A DNA stretch of 39,670 nucleotides from IMG/VR virus record IMGVR_UViG_3300027971_000099, positions 1 through 39,670 of that record. One strand, written 5' to 3'. This DNA is from a virus. The notes below the pieces were generated by a model. That model did not search any database, was not told the origin of the DNA, and saw nothing but the letters and a program-made list of their open reading frames with translations. The position numbers and the translations under genes were made by a program. Below, piece by piece: positions 20,012 through 29,014 of the stretch (positions are counted from its first letter, which is position 1; every line of letters begins with the position of its first letter).

Positions 20012-20484
20012 GATAAGTATAAAGCTCTTTCGTCTTTGCGCCTGTTTGTAAGGCCTTTTAATTCTTTACCACCAGCCTTATTCCACTTTAGAAATTCCTC
20101 GGCAGCAGACTCAAACTCGCCTCTATTGTGTTTCATGCGAAGGGTAGAATTTTGGAGATTACCGAGTCCAACATTGAAGGCGAAAGAAACAAGTGCGCCA
20201 AACCTACCAGGAGTAAGCCCATTAGGACATAATCGTTTAACTCCGCTTTCAAATGACTGTAAATCTTTAGTAAGTATTTCATCTACTTCCCCCATTGATA
20301 GAGTGCGATCCCAGCCATCAGGAATAGGCAATGCTTTACGCTCTGCCAATGAAACTCTAATGTGTGATTGGTCGATTACATGGCCTACGCCAACAGTCCA
20401 TATTAACGCTGGGCATTGATATGGGCGAACTCTAACACCTTCATGGTGTTTAATCATGTCAATGACACGCTGATCTAAACTCAT
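20008..20484 (-). CDS. GH24 lysozyme (endolysin)
   Basis: A 158-residue T4-like lysozyme that cuts peptidoglycan. HHEG gives the catalytic E15; TVGVGH gives T30. At the position of T4 Asp20 is Cys24 (PYQCPALIW), a substitution found in many phage endolysins; T4 lysozyme changed this way is known to remain active. FNVGLGNLQNSTLRMKHNRG and RRKDERALYL are the conserved later motifs. No signal peptide or anchor, so release depends on the holin next to it (4-nt overlap). Confidence 0.9.
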   Translation of the reverse strand: MSLDQRVIDMIKHHEGVRVRPYQCPALIWTVGVGHVIDQSHIRVSLAERKALPIPDGWDRTLSMGEVDEILTKDLQSFESGVKRLCPNGLTPGRFGALVSFAFNVGLGNLQNSTLRMKHNRGEFESAAEEFLKWNKAGGKELKGLTNRRKDERALYLS

Positions 20485-20966
20485 TTAGATTTGAAGGCCT
20501 GCGATCCGAACCAGAATGATACAACGCTCGCCCAAATGATTTGTGTTTCGTTATCCCATAACATATCAAGAGCAATGCTGAAATCTACGCCAGTTTTAAC
20601 GGCATAGTAAAAACCAAATATCTCTACAAAAGCAAACAAAAAGAATAGACCATAAGTAATAAATGAGCGAGTAAATGCTCTGGCATTAATCACCCATTGG
20701 CTTGCACCTTGACCAATAGCTATATCGTGGGCATAAAGCGACTCACGCTCTTTCTCAGCAGTTTGGATAGCAATCTGCTCAGTACGGATTTCCTCTACCT
20801 TAGCCTGGGCTATATAGCCTTCCTTGAGCATCTCCATCTCACGCTCAGTTTGCATCTTAACTAAGTTTAGTTCATGTTCCTTATCAGACTTATCTTGAAA
20901 ATAGTCCATTAGTTTTGGCAGACCGCCAGCTAGGAAAGAAACTAAAGTAGTAAGCAAAGTAAACAT
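20481..20966 (-). CDS. Holin, GTA/3TM-type
   Basis: A 161-residue membrane protein: N-terminal hydrophobic segment (LLTTLVSFLAGGLPKL), a long charged helix (about residues 25-90), then membrane spans at FITYGLFFLFAFVEIFGFYY and IIWASVVSFWFGSQAF. This is the layout of GTA_holin_3TM-like proteins. Placed directly before the lysozyme with a 4-nt overlap, it should control release of lysozyme to the periplasm. GAGGT lies seven bases before the ATG. Confidence 0.82.
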   Translation of the reverse strand: MFTLLTTLVSFLAGGLPKLMDYFQDKSDKEHELNLVKMQTEREMEMLKEGYIAQAKVEEIRTEQIAIQTAEKERESLYAHDIAIGQGASQWVINARAFTRSFITYGLFFLFAFVEIFGFYYAVKTGVDFSIALDMLWDNETQIIWASVVSFWFGSQAFKSK

Positions 20967-20967
20967 T

Positions 20968-21057
20968 TTAATACCTCAAATATAAGTAAATACCAAATGC
21001 AGCCCAACTGGTTAAAACCACCCAAGCCCACATAAACAAATCAAAATCGTCTTTCAT
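20968..21057 (-). CDS. 29-residue lysis-cassette membrane miniprotein
   Basis: ATG at 21057 overlaps the stop of the gene before it (GATGA) and the product ends two bases before the holin start. It encodes MKDDFDLFMWAWVVLTSWAA then FGIYLYLRY: acidic end, then one tryptophan-rich membrane span. In this place it could tune the holin or act as an antiholin. Too small to assign. Confidence 0.6.
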   Translation of the reverse strand: MKDDFDLFMWAWVVLTSWAAFGIYLYLRY

Positions 21058-21500
21058 CTCCATATACCCCATGTACATTCGTATGCTATCCATGCAGAAA
21101 ATATGTAGCACAACAGCATAACGCTTTTCATTACTCGTCTATCATGCTGCTCTAAATGCTTATCACGCCTATCTTCCCATTGCTTTCTAGCTTTAATACC
21201 TTGTATTTCTTCCCAAGACTTAGAACCATATTTACTAATAATCTGTTCTTGTATTCGTGTTTCAGATTGCTTTGCTATTAAAAGTCTTTGCCATTCGTCT
21301 ACTGCCTCAATAATGGTAGTAGTGTCTGGATTTACTTGTCTGGCTTTTTTTCTAGAATCTGCCCTTTCTTTTGCTGCTTTATCTGCTACTTCTAAAACAC
21401 CATCAATAGCCTTGCTAAGTTCTTGACTAGCTTTTACTGACTCATTAATACTACTTGTAACGGATTTAACTCCGTCTGTAATTCCGAATGGATCTGACAC
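21054..21500 (-). CDS. Lysis-region protein with C-terminal membrane anchor
   Basis: A 148-residue protein: MSDPFGITDGVKSVTSSINE, a long charged coiled coil (about 20-125), then a hydrophobic segment VMLLCYIFSAWIAYECTW close to the end. The tail-anchored coiled-coil layout could be a spanin-like or holin-partner role, but orientation is opposite to usual i-spanins (which have an N-terminal anchor). Function unknown; common in this place in related phages. Confidence 0.62.
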   Translation of the reverse strand: MSDPFGITDGVKSVTSSINESVKASQELSKAIDGVLEVADKAAKERADSRKKARQVNPDTTTIIEAVDEWQRLLIAKQSETRIQEQIISKYGSKSWEEIQGIKARKQWEDRRDKHLEQHDRRVMKSVMLLCYIFSAWIAYECTWGIWR

Positions 21501-21501
21501 A

Positions 21502-21708
21502 TCATTTGCCTGTAAAGTAGTGGCTTATAAAACCAATAAATGTAGAAAAGGCTGATACAACAGCAATCCCCATCCAGAACCCACCTTTTCCTTTATTGGC
21601 GAGGGCAAGTAATTCACTCATGCCTTCCTCTAACTTGTCTATCTTTTTCTCCATAGCATCTACTTGAGCTACAAGTTGTCCATACTTAAATAAGTCAATT
21701 TCAGCCAT
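21502..21708 (-). CDS. Small coiled-coil plus membrane-span protein, holin-like
   Basis: A 68-residue protein starting MAEIDLFKYGQLVAQVDAME, with a coiled coil to residue 38, then GGFWMGIAVVSAFSTFIGFI as a single span. Such proteins precede lysis genes in many phages and are sometimes annotated as holin-like or haemolysin XhlA-like. It starts three bases after the fibre gene stop. Its exact role is undetermined. Confidence 0.65.
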   Translation of the reverse strand: MAEIDLFKYGQLVAQVDAMEKKIDKLEEGMSELLALANKGKGGFWMGIAVVSAFSTFIGFISHYFTGK

Positions 21709-21711
21709 GGT

Positions 21712-22731
21712 TTACTCGTAAAGTATGTTAATTGAACCATTATCAAATGTATCTGTGCCACCTATTGTGGTAATGCGAATTCGGTCAAGAGTTGCAGAAA
21801 GGCTTTTAACTCCACCAACCATTCCTGAAACGGCAGAATCACCTCGACCAAAAGTTCCTGATGCTGAAAAAATATTTGAAGATGAGCTTAATTGTGAAAT
21901 AGTCATACTTCCTGACCATGTAGCAGCAGCAGAATGATTTGCATTATCGCAAAGTTGAAAGCCAGTAGATAAAGCTGATTGTGCTAATCCACCACCAGCA
22001 CCAATACCAGTAGCCGCACCTGAATACGCAGATGTTTCAATACCGCCTGAATCACCAAGTTGAACCATTATGGTAGATGATCCATTAGTGCTAACGCTAT
22101 TGAACATCACAGTAATACGCTTTACCCAAGATGGTATAGAAGTAAAGTCAATGCTTGTACCGCTTGTAGATGCTTGTACAGTCATGCTAGTTAATGCGTA
22201 AGCCCCTGCAACAGATGTCCAACTTGTTCCATCTGATGTTAATACATTTCCTGATGTGCTTGGAGATACTGTAGTTACAGCAGAAGTACCATTTCCAATC
22301 AATACACCTTTAGTTGTATGAGTTGCTGCGCCTGTACCACCCTGTGCTACAGCTAATGCAGTAGTTAATCCAGTAATAGATGTAATGTCTGAGTTTGCAC
22401 CACTACTAGCGGCACTTAAACTTGTTCTAGCATTACCAGCCGTAGATGCGCCTGTACCGCCAGATGCTACAGGCAAAGCAGTAGACATCACTACAGCACC
22501 AGTAAATGTAGTAGCGCCAGTATGAACAGATGTACCATTTACTACTAGGTTTCCACCTACAGTAAAGTTATCAGCAGATGCGCCTGTTTGTTGGTCTTTT
22601 AGTTGGCTCATTAACTCACGAATAGCATTGTTAATGCCAGACGGAGCGCAGCCTTCTGCAATGTTAATACTGTCTATATCTGTATTATTAGCTGGTGTGC
22701 TATCAAATTCCGAAATCTTAGTCTTTGCCAT
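21712..22731 (-). CDS. Tail fibre protein
   Basis: A 339-residue protein beginning MAKTKISEFDSTPANNTDID, followed by EGCAPSGINNAIRELMSQLK, a tail-fibre N-terminal attachment motif. The middle carries repeated VAxGGTGAxT motifs (about residues 91-140) and a beta-rich, Ser/Gly-rich C-terminus (150-339), probably the receptor-binding head. It lies next to the ejection-protein genes and the lysis cassette. Trimer formation is expected from the family. Confidence 0.78.
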   Translation of the reverse strand: MAKTKISEFDSTPANNTDIDSINIAEGCAPSGINNAIRELMSQLKDQQTGASADNFTVGGNLVVNGTSVHTGATTFTGAVVMSTALPVASGGTGASTAGNARTSLSAASSGANSDITSITGLTTALAVAQGGTGAATHTTKGVLIGNGTSAVTTVSPSTSGNVLTSDGTSWTSVAGAYALTSMTVQASTSGTSIDFTSIPSWVKRITVMFNSVSTNGSSTIMVQLGDSGGIETSAYSGAATGIGAGGGLAQSALSTGFQLCDNANHSAAATWSGSMTISQLSSSSNIFSASGTFGRGDSAVSGMVGGVKSLSATLDRIRITTIGGTDTFDNGSINILYE

Positions 22732-22821
22732 CTTTAGCCTTTATGCAAAATTTATCTATTGCTTTATCAATTGTAATTGGTCATATTTCTTATGCGATAT
22801 TTGGATTATATGGAGCAATAA

Positions 22822-24969
22822 TTACTCTCCTAATAATCCTCTTAGTTGCATATCTTCTCTTTCTCTTAGCAGATCGGCAGCAATATTACCGCTTGCAATG
22901 CCAACAGGTGCGCCATACATACTTCGTAAAGCAGGAGCAGTTACCCCCCTAGTTGCTTGTATTGCTTGCAACGCCCCTCTTGCTGGTTTTAATACACCAC
23001 CAACCGCACTAATAGCTGCGCCAGTACCAATATCACCGCCTAGCGCACTCATAATTCCAATACCCTTGAATATATCCTCTCCAAGTCGTGCAATTTCATA
23101 ACCAGTTTTAGATGGATTTGTTGCCTCTGCTGGAGTTAATGTTTTGCTAATTGCAGACCTAAAATCTCTTAAAGATTTTGTTTGCTCTGGTGTAAATATT
23201 TCTTTTGCCAATGCAGATCCACGACCAAGAATAAGCTCATCTACTTCACCAACAATTTTGCTTGCTGGTTTAATGTTTCCTTGTGTATCTTGTACAAGTC
23301 TTAGATAAGCTGCTTTTCTAAACTCATCAAACTCTGGAGATGTATCACCAAAAATTTCTTTGAATTTTTTAGCAGTTCTTACGGCTGTTTGATTATCACC
23401 TAGCTTTGCTGCGCCAAATAAATAATTCATTGTTTCTACTGGCGTTAAATCTTTGCTAACAATTTTATCAATAACCTTTTGAGCATCAACATCAGCAGAT
23501 CTTGGATCAATTTTAAATTTATTAAAATAATCTTTAGATAATGCTCTAGCCTCTTTTAGTTTTGACAATTGGTCTAAATCGCCACTTGCCAATCCTTTTG
23601 TTACAGTATCATCTAGCCAATCATCAAATTGTCTAGTAAGTATAGACACAGCATTTCTATCTGCATCGTTTGCTGCTGCTTTGTAATATTGACCTAACGA
23701 TCTTCTTGTAGACTCTAAAGACTTTAAGTTAATCTGGGTTACATTTGCCTTATCTACTTTTGGAATAATATTTACCAATGAGTTATAGGCGTTAGCTGCT
23801 GCTGGAGTATTTACTTCATTAAGAATAAAATCTCCCTGCTTAATGGCATCAGAAATTTTGCTTGTTAATGTAGATGTTGTTGCAGTTGGTACAGCTAAAG
23901 TTCTTAAGTCTGTTTCGTCATAGGCTTTAGATGCTGCGCCTTTAAGTTCTTTTTGCTTTCCTCTTAATGTTTCAAACAACATACCACCAGCTTCAGACTG
24001 TGTGCCAACTGTAGATGCTGGAGCAATTTCTTGCCCAATTGTTGTTGCTTTCTGACCAATTGCAGCCTTTTGACCTTCTTCAAACTTTTGCATAATCTTT
24101 TGAGCAATACCACCTCTACCGCCTTGGCGCATTGCTTCTTCTTTTGCAATTTGACGGACATCCCCAGTAGCTTGACCAGTTGTTAGTGGAATGCCACCAG
24201 TTTCAGCAGACCTTGCTGCACCAGTTACTCTTTCAGCCTCTTTACCAAAAGATGATCCTAAATTCTTGTAAGCAGAAACAAGAACTTCCTGTCCTTTTGT
24301 TCCAAAATCATTAATGTTAATTCCAGCTTTTTTTAATTCATCTGAAAATTGAGCAGATATATTTCCACTAGCGTTAAATACTGGTTTTCTATTTCTAATA
24401 AATGTTGTAAGAGCATCGCCAACTAATTGACCACCACCACCAAATGCAGCATCTAATGCAATTTTAGTTGTATCAACTTGTTGCTCTGACCCTAATAATT
24501 GCGCTCCTAATTCTTTTCCAGTTGAAATAGCACCGCTAGTAAGACCAGCAATTCCTAGTCTTGTAGCTACATTTTTTGCCATTGATGCCATTCTGCCAAC
24601 TGGTAGAAAGGCTAGTAAATCACCACCAAAACCAATAGCATCCACAGGAGAAATGCCAGGCTTGTTTGTATAAAATGGCTTTCCACCAATTACAACATAC
24701 GGGCTACCTTGGGCATCTTCACCGCCTTGTGCGCCTTCTACAGACTTTAAAACAATGTCTTGTAATGCTCTTGGGTCTGTTGTTGATAAAGTTCCAAGAA
24801 ACATCTTAAAACTTTCCATAGGGCCAACCATAGCACTTGTAATCTCTGGAGTTTGTGCTGTTGGTACAGGAAGTTTTGGCAAGCCTAAATCTATATTGCT
24901 AGATGGCTCAATTTTTTTCTTTTCCTGATCTTCAAATGGATTGCCTTGAACGGCTGTAAGAGTAACCAT
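22822..24969 (-). CDS. DNA ejection/internal virion protein, large
   Basis: A 715-residue protein with a hydrophobic, Gly/Ala-rich part (about residues 110-180: VDAIGFGGDLLAFLPVGRMA), then long helical segments, and a Pro/Ala-rich start. Size, composition and place among fibre and virion genes match P22 gp16/gp20-type ejection proteins, which enter the host to form a DNA conduit. No enzymatic motif is clear. It abuts the next upstream gene with a 1-nt overlap. A 90-bp gap to the fibre gene has no clear gene. Confidence 0.68.
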   Translation of the reverse strand: MVTLTAVQGNPFEDQEKKKIEPSSNIDLGLPKLPVPTAQTPEITSAMVGPMESFKMFLGTLSTTDPRALQDIVLKSVEGAQGGEDAQGSPYVVIGGKPFYTNKPGISPVDAIGFGGDLLAFLPVGRMASMAKNVATRLGIAGLTSGAISTGKELGAQLLGSEQQVDTTKIALDAAFGGGGQLVGDALTTFIRNRKPVFNASGNISAQFSDELKKAGININDFGTKGQEVLVSAYKNLGSSFGKEAERVTGAARSAETGGIPLTTGQATGDVRQIAKEEAMRQGGRGGIAQKIMQKFEEGQKAAIGQKATTIGQEIAPASTVGTQSEAGGMLFETLRGKQKELKGAASKAYDETDLRTLAVPTATTSTLTSKISDAIKQGDFILNEVNTPAAANAYNSLVNIIPKVDKANVTQINLKSLESTRRSLGQYYKAAANDADRNAVSILTRQFDDWLDDTVTKGLASGDLDQLSKLKEARALSKDYFNKFKIDPRSADVDAQKVIDKIVSKDLTPVETMNYLFGAAKLGDNQTAVRTAKKFKEIFGDTSPEFDEFRKAAYLRLVQDTQGNIKPASKIVGEVDELILGRGSALAKEIFTPEQTKSLRDFRSAISKTLTPAEATNPSKTGYEIARLGEDIFKGIGIMSALGGDIGTGAAISAVGGVLKPARGALQAIQATRGVTAPALRSMYGAPVGIASGNIAADLLREREDMQLRGLLGE

Positions 24970-26177
24970 TAATCGCTCACCTTATAGTATTGATCGCCAC
25001 GCTGAATATAGTACGCATTATCTTTGCCTTTTTGAGCCTTTGCTTGTTGCCCACCAATAGTTACATATATGTAATCTGGCTTTGAAATTGATTCAAAAGG
25101 ATTTTTAATTTGCTCTGGATTAGCACCAAATGATTTAGAAAATGATCTATAAGTATCTACATCTGGTTGAACAGATTTAGAATAGCTATTAACCATGCTA
25201 TATGCAGTAGATATTACATTATCTCTTTCTTGTTTTGTAAGAGTTCCACCACGAGAAATTCTATCTGCTAAACCAACAACTGATTCTGGAATACTGCGCT
25301 TACCTTTAATGGTTGCAATATCTCCTTGTTGTACAGCGCCAGAAGGATCATAAATTTTTGCAAGACCATAAATTAATGTAGAGTCTGTTGCTGGATTTGC
25401 TTGATCTTTGTGTGCATCAACCATTGCATTATATCTTCTACCAACTTCTCTATAGTCTTTAATTTGAGTATTAAAATCTTTTACATTTTCAGCTTGTGCT
25501 TTAGCAACAGCAGTAGGATCAGATAAATTAACTTTTGGAGCTTTTGCTGCATCAGATGAAGAAATATAATTTCTTACTCTTTCTTGCTCTTGTGGTGTAA
25601 ATATATCTGGAGTTTTTAATCTTCCGCTTGCATCTTTAATTCCAAGAACTTGTATTGCTTCTTTAACTTGTCCAGCAATATCAGATTGTTTCATTCCGCT
25701 ACCACCATAAAGACCAGACTCTCGTAGAGCAGTTGCAGTATCAGCAGCTTCTTTTACCTTATCAATATATCCACCGCCTATTAACTGTGGAATAATTTTA
25801 GTCATATCAAAAGATGCTGGTGTTTCTACTACAGAAGGCCCTACTTCTGAAGGGATAGCAGTTTGTTTTGCTGGGGTATATGCGCCTGCATATAATTGCT
25901 TTAATTGTTGTGCTTCTTTTTGCTTACGCACTAACTCTTGAACCTGAGTAGCTTTCAACATATTTTGTAATGCAGTATCTACAGTTCCTTGATAGCCACC
26001 TTGAAAGCCTTGTAGTGCCTCGCTAAATCCACTACCTTGTGGCATGGTAGACGGTGCGCCAGCTCTAGAAAATGCTGCGCCTGCACCTAATAATCCAGAT
26101 GCAAGTGATTGAAGGCGTAAAGATGACATATCATCTTCTGATAATAAGCCTTCGTAATATGATGGAATATATGCCAT
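24969..26177 (-). CDS. Ejection/internal virion protein, medium
   Basis: A 402-residue protein: LQSLASGLLGAGAAFSRAGA near the start (hydrophobic, Gly-rich), a Gln-rich helix (VQELVRKQKEAQQLKQLYAG), and a C-terminal helical domain with FNTQIKDYREVGRRYNAMVD and LIYGLAKIYDPSGAVQQGD. The latter segment is common in phage internal proteins. With its neighbours it forms the likely set of three ejected proteins, comparable with P22 gp7, gp16 and gp20. No catalytic motif visible. Confidence 0.65.
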   Translation of the reverse strand: MAYIPSYYEGLLSEDDMSSLRLQSLASGLLGAGAAFSRAGAPSTMPQGSGFSEALQGFQGGYQGTVDTALQNMLKATQVQELVRKQKEAQQLKQLYAGAYTPAKQTAIPSEVGPSVVETPASFDMTKIIPQLIGGGYIDKVKEAADTATALRESGLYGGSGMKQSDIAGQVKEAIQVLGIKDASGRLKTPDIFTPQEQERVRNYISSSDAAKAPKVNLSDPTAVAKAQAENVKDFNTQIKDYREVGRRYNAMVDAHKDQANPATDSTLIYGLAKIYDPSGAVQQGDIATIKGKRSIPESVVGLADRISRGGTLTKQERDNVISTAYSMVNSYSKSVQPDVDTYRSFSKSFGANPEQIKNPFESISKPDYIYVTIGGQQAKAQKGKDNAYYIQRGDQYYKVSD

Positions 26178-26184
26178 GTGTGCC

Positions 26185-26736
26185 TCAGATTAAAGATAGT
26201 CTTGGTTGTCTTAACATTTTTTGGTCTTGCAATAAAGATAACAACGCAGAAGTAGTATCTACTTTTTGCCCTCTGCTCATCATTGCTTGCTGTTGCGCCA
26301 TTCTGTTTACATCAGCCTGTTGAGGATTATTTTGTTGTTGCATTTTAGATCCAATTTGCCCTAATTGACCAAGTGCATTTTGTTGAGATTGTTTTTTTAA
26401 CAGATCTGTTACTGTTTGACCAGATGCTTTTTGAGCTAATCCTTCTTGCTTATATAAACCTTGCTCTGTATTTCTAAGCAATCTATCTAAGTAACTTGCA
26501 TTGCCAGCATCTACGCCTTGGTATTGTGCAAGCATATTTAGATATTCTGGAGTATAAGCAGACATTGGCAATTGAAAAGCCTCTTGACCAGTAAATGATC
26601 CACCGCCATCTAAACCAATATTAGATAAATAACTATTCATTCCACCAGATCCAATTGAACCATCTGTACTACTGCCATATCCAATATTGGATAAATATGA
26701 GTTTTTAAAAAGCTCGTCTAAATAATTTGAGTCCAT
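26185..26736 (-). CDS. Gln-rich virion-associated protein, unknown
   Basis: A 183-residue protein with two NSYLSNIG units (residues 12-19 and 34-41), then a Gln/Met-rich helical tail (KKQSQQNALGQLGQIGSKMQ, then MAQQQAMMSRGQK). No family recognised. It lies between two ejection-type genes with 7-8 bp gaps, so it is probably part of the same injected complex or its chaperone. Confidence 0.6.
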   Translation of the reverse strand: MDSNYLDELFKNSYLSNIGYGSSTDGSIGSGGMNSYLSNIGLDGGGSFTGQEAFQLPMSAYTPEYLNMLAQYQGVDAGNASYLDRLLRNTEQGLYKQEGLAQKASGQTVTDLLKKQSQQNALGQLGQIGSKMQQQNNPQQADVNRMAQQQAMMSRGQKVDTTSALLSLLQDQKMLRQPRLSLI

Positions 26737-26744
26737 AATTTTTC

Positions 26745-27806
26745 CTAAACTAAATCGTAACGAACTTGTTTAATACCATCTGCACGAGTAATAACTGCTT
26801 GTGGAGCAACTTTTTCCACTTCGTGAGCCATATAACCAATAAACCTACCATGACCAGCTTGATCTTTCCATTTAGGCTTATAGTCAAACATATAAACTGG
26901 TAGATTGTGTTTACCATTGCCAATATTAACAATATTTTCTTTTGTACGAATGTCAGAAAACGCTGTATAAGCTGCTGCTCCTGTACCAACAATACCTAGT
27001 AAGTTTCCTAGAGCTTGTTGTCCTGGGTTAGAGTAAATAGGCTGAGTTGCTGTAGTAGTGCCGCCACTAGGTGCGCCATATACGCCACTTAGGAATGATT
27101 GCAGTTTAGCTTGTGGCAGATTTTGCTCGTAGTTATAACGATTGATTTGGTCTTGCAATGCAGTCTGAGCATAACCTTCTCTGCCCTGTCCAATTGCTAG
27201 TAAACGCTGAATATCTCCGTAGTCTGCCTCTGCCATGCCAGGCGCAGCAGCAGTAGCAGCAGCCTGTCTACCTCTTTCGTCTGCGTAATTTTGATAGGCT
27301 AGTTTGCCAGCAGTATCAGTAAGCGCATTGGCAAAAGTGCCAGTAGCACGATCTGTTAATTGACCATAAGCACCAGAGCCATAGCGACCAGCACTAGCAG
27401 CCTTAGAAGTTACATTCTGAATAGCATCGTAATAGGATTGTTGAGCAGCTTTGGCAGCAGGATTAAATGCGCCTTGAAAGAAAGGGTTTCCACCTAGATA
27501 CTGTCCTTGTACATTAGCTAAGTTTTCAGCTTGTGCTGCTCTTAGTAATGGACTTCCAGCAGTAGCTCGATTCTCTCCTGCTTGTAGTGCAGATAAAGTA
27601 GTTTGTGTAGGGCTTACATAGGTCTGCCCTGGGAAGTAGGATGGGCCTTGTGTTTCGTATAACTTTCTTGCCTCTCCTAGACCAAACTCTACATAAGGCT
27701 TGAGCATTGGATCAATTTCGTTGCGAGTAGTCGTAGTTCTATCTGTAACTTGCTGACCACCACCACCGCCAAAGATGCCACCAACTGCTTGTGCTATTCC
27801 GCCCAT
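26745..27806 (-). CDS. Internal/tail protein with C-terminal peptidase S74 chaperone domain
   Basis: A 353-residue protein. The N-terminus is MGGIAQAVGGIFGGGGGQQV; the middle is Ala/Gln-rich and helical, like P22 gp7-type injected proteins. Residues 284-353 are an S74 intramolecular chaperone: SDIRTKENI with the Ser/Lys pair used for self-cleavage, YMFDYKPKW, and RFIGYMAHEVEKVAPQAV. S74 domains usually fold trimeric fibres and are then cut off; fused to an ejection-like body is less usual but seen in related phages. Confidence 0.78.
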   Translation of the reverse strand: MGGIAQAVGGIFGGGGGQQVTDRTTTTRNEIDPMLKPYVEFGLGEARKLYETQGPSYFPGQTYVSPTQTTLSALQAGENRATAGSPLLRAAQAENLANVQGQYLGGNPFFQGAFNPAAKAAQQSYYDAIQNVTSKAASAGRYGSGAYGQLTDRATGTFANALTDTAGKLAYQNYADERGRQAAATAAAPGMAEADYGDIQRLLAIGQGREGYAQTALQDQINRYNYEQNLPQAKLQSFLSGVYGAPSGGTTTATQPIYSNPGQQALGNLLGIVGTGAAAYTAFSDIRTKENIVNIGNGKHNLPVYMFDYKPKWKDQAGHGRFIGYMAHEVEKVAPQAVITRADGIKQVRYDLV

Positions 27807-27807
27807 A

Positions 27808-28194
27808 TCAAATATCCTTTATCCATTTTCTAGGTCTAAACCCATATTTTCTTGCTATCACATCCCATCCTTTACGATGAGAGTCAAAAGTTACTGTACT
27901 TGCTCCACCAGCCTTGGCGATCTCTAATAGAGCTTGCCAACAAGGATCAAGGTTATGCTCAAAATAAGAACACCATATATGTAGATTATCGCCTTGGGGT
28001 TGCAGAACCGAAAAGCCTACTAATCGGTTGTCCTGCGAGAAAGCCCATAAAAGAGCTTTGTTATTGAAACATTCTACATATACATCCTCAGGAATCCACC
28101 CCTCAGGAGTCTTACTTAAAATCTTTAATAAACCTTTTCTAACATAATCCCAGTACAGCCTCAAATCCTCTGGTTTTACATAGAATTTTTGCAT
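27808..28194 (-). CDS. GNAT-like acetyltransferase
   Basis: A 128-residue protein with a GNAT-like order: MQKFYVKPEDLRLYWDYVRK, LLWAFSQDNRLVGFSVLQPQ (beta strands), a short helix (CWQALLEIAKAGGASTVTFD) and KYGFRPRKWIKDI, the usual GF-R end. The acetyl-CoA loop is weak (no clear Q/RxxGxG/A), so it may bind another ligand. Located between fibre and virion genes. Similar small GNAT proteins recur beside virion genes in other phages; substrate unknown. Confidence 0.6.
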   Translation of the reverse strand: MQKFYVKPEDLRLYWDYVRKGLLKILSKTPEGWIPEDVYVECFNNKALLWAFSQDNRLVGFSVLQPQGDNLHIWCSYFEHNLDPCWQALLEIAKAGGASTVTFDSHRKGWDVIARKYGFRPRKWIKDI

Positions 28195-28231
28195 ACCATA
28201 ATTTTACCTACAATTGGTAGAAAAGTGGTAA

Positions 28232-29014
28232 TTATCCAACTATTACATATCCATAAGTTTTACTAGCCGTTGAATTGGCAAAATGGGTAAGTGTTGCGCT
28301 GCCATTTGTCTGTGCGCTGACATAAACATTATCCATAGCATTAGGGGCTACATACTGCATAGTTGCTATAACTGATGGTGTTGCTGGTCTTGTTGGGCTA
28401 GTTTGCGTTGGCAGTTGTTCTATTGAAACTAATGTACTTTCTGCTTTCCATACAATTTCTACATAATCATTTGCTGCAAGTTCTACAAAGTAATTTATGG
28501 CTGCAATAAGATGACCATAAATACTTGCGCTTTTTCTTGCTGGTACAGTAAACATACTGTTTGATGCTGTAATATTAGTGCCGTTTTTTCTAAACCAAAT
28601 ATCTACAGTATGTTGTGCGTTATCTGTATTTTGTAACTGTACGCTAAATTGCACATTATAAATACCAGCATTTCTTACATTTAAACGACTACTATTAGAT
28701 AAATAAACACCATTAGAAAAATCTGTGGTGTCAAATGTCATTGGATACGCAGTAGTAGTGCTTGCTGCTGTTTGATCTGTAGAGTCTTGAAACGCTCCAT
28801 AAGGTGCAGTATCGGCAAAAGCAGCAGCCGACTTAGGCACTAGCAGAATCATAGAATCTCTACTTATCCTAGGATCGCTAATAGTGGTAGTTGTTGCGTT
28901 TCCTGTGGCTAATGTAACAGTCCCAGTATTGTTGGTCTTGCCATCCATCATGCCATTAACGATCTCAGCTACGGCTCGTTGATCGCCACCAGCAGGAGGA
29001 AGTCTACGAAACAT
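28232..29014 (-). CDS. Tail fibre/appendage protein, C1q-like beta domain
   Basis: A 260-residue protein starting MFRRLPPAGGDQRAVAEIVN, a common fibre N-terminus. Residues about 110-190 (RNAGIYNVQFSVQLQNTDNA, IWFRKNGTNIT, AANDYVEIVWKAES) form a jelly-roll pattern like C1q/TNF-type phage adhesin heads. A short C-terminal domain follows. Probably a receptor-contacting spike. It overlaps the gp10-like gene by one base. Confidence 0.68.
   Translation of the reverse strand: MFRRLPPAGGDQRAVAEIVNGMMDGKTNNTGTVTLATGNATTTTISDPRISRDSMILLVPKSAAAFADTAPYGAFQDSTDQTAASTTTAYPMTFDTTDFSNGVYLSNSSRLNVRNAGIYNVQFSVQLQNTDNAQHTVDIWFRKNGTNITASNSMFTVPARKSASIYGHLIAAINYFVELAANDYVEIVWKAESTLVSIEQLPTQTSPTRPATPSVIATMQYVAPNAMDNVYVSAQTNGSATLTHFANSTASKTYGYVIVG

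Noticed and set aside
22725-22952. Plus-strand frame with a very hydrophobic N-terminus opposite the fibre/ejection junction
   Set aside because: No ribosome site, no promoter, and most of it is the reverse complement of the ejection-protein C-terminus; the hydrophobicity follows from AT-rich antisense codons.
28195-28231. Hairpin between the GNAT-like and fibre genes as terminator
   Set aside because: Pairing (TACC/GGTA around CAATT) is short and AT-rich with no proper T-tract in the direction of transcription.
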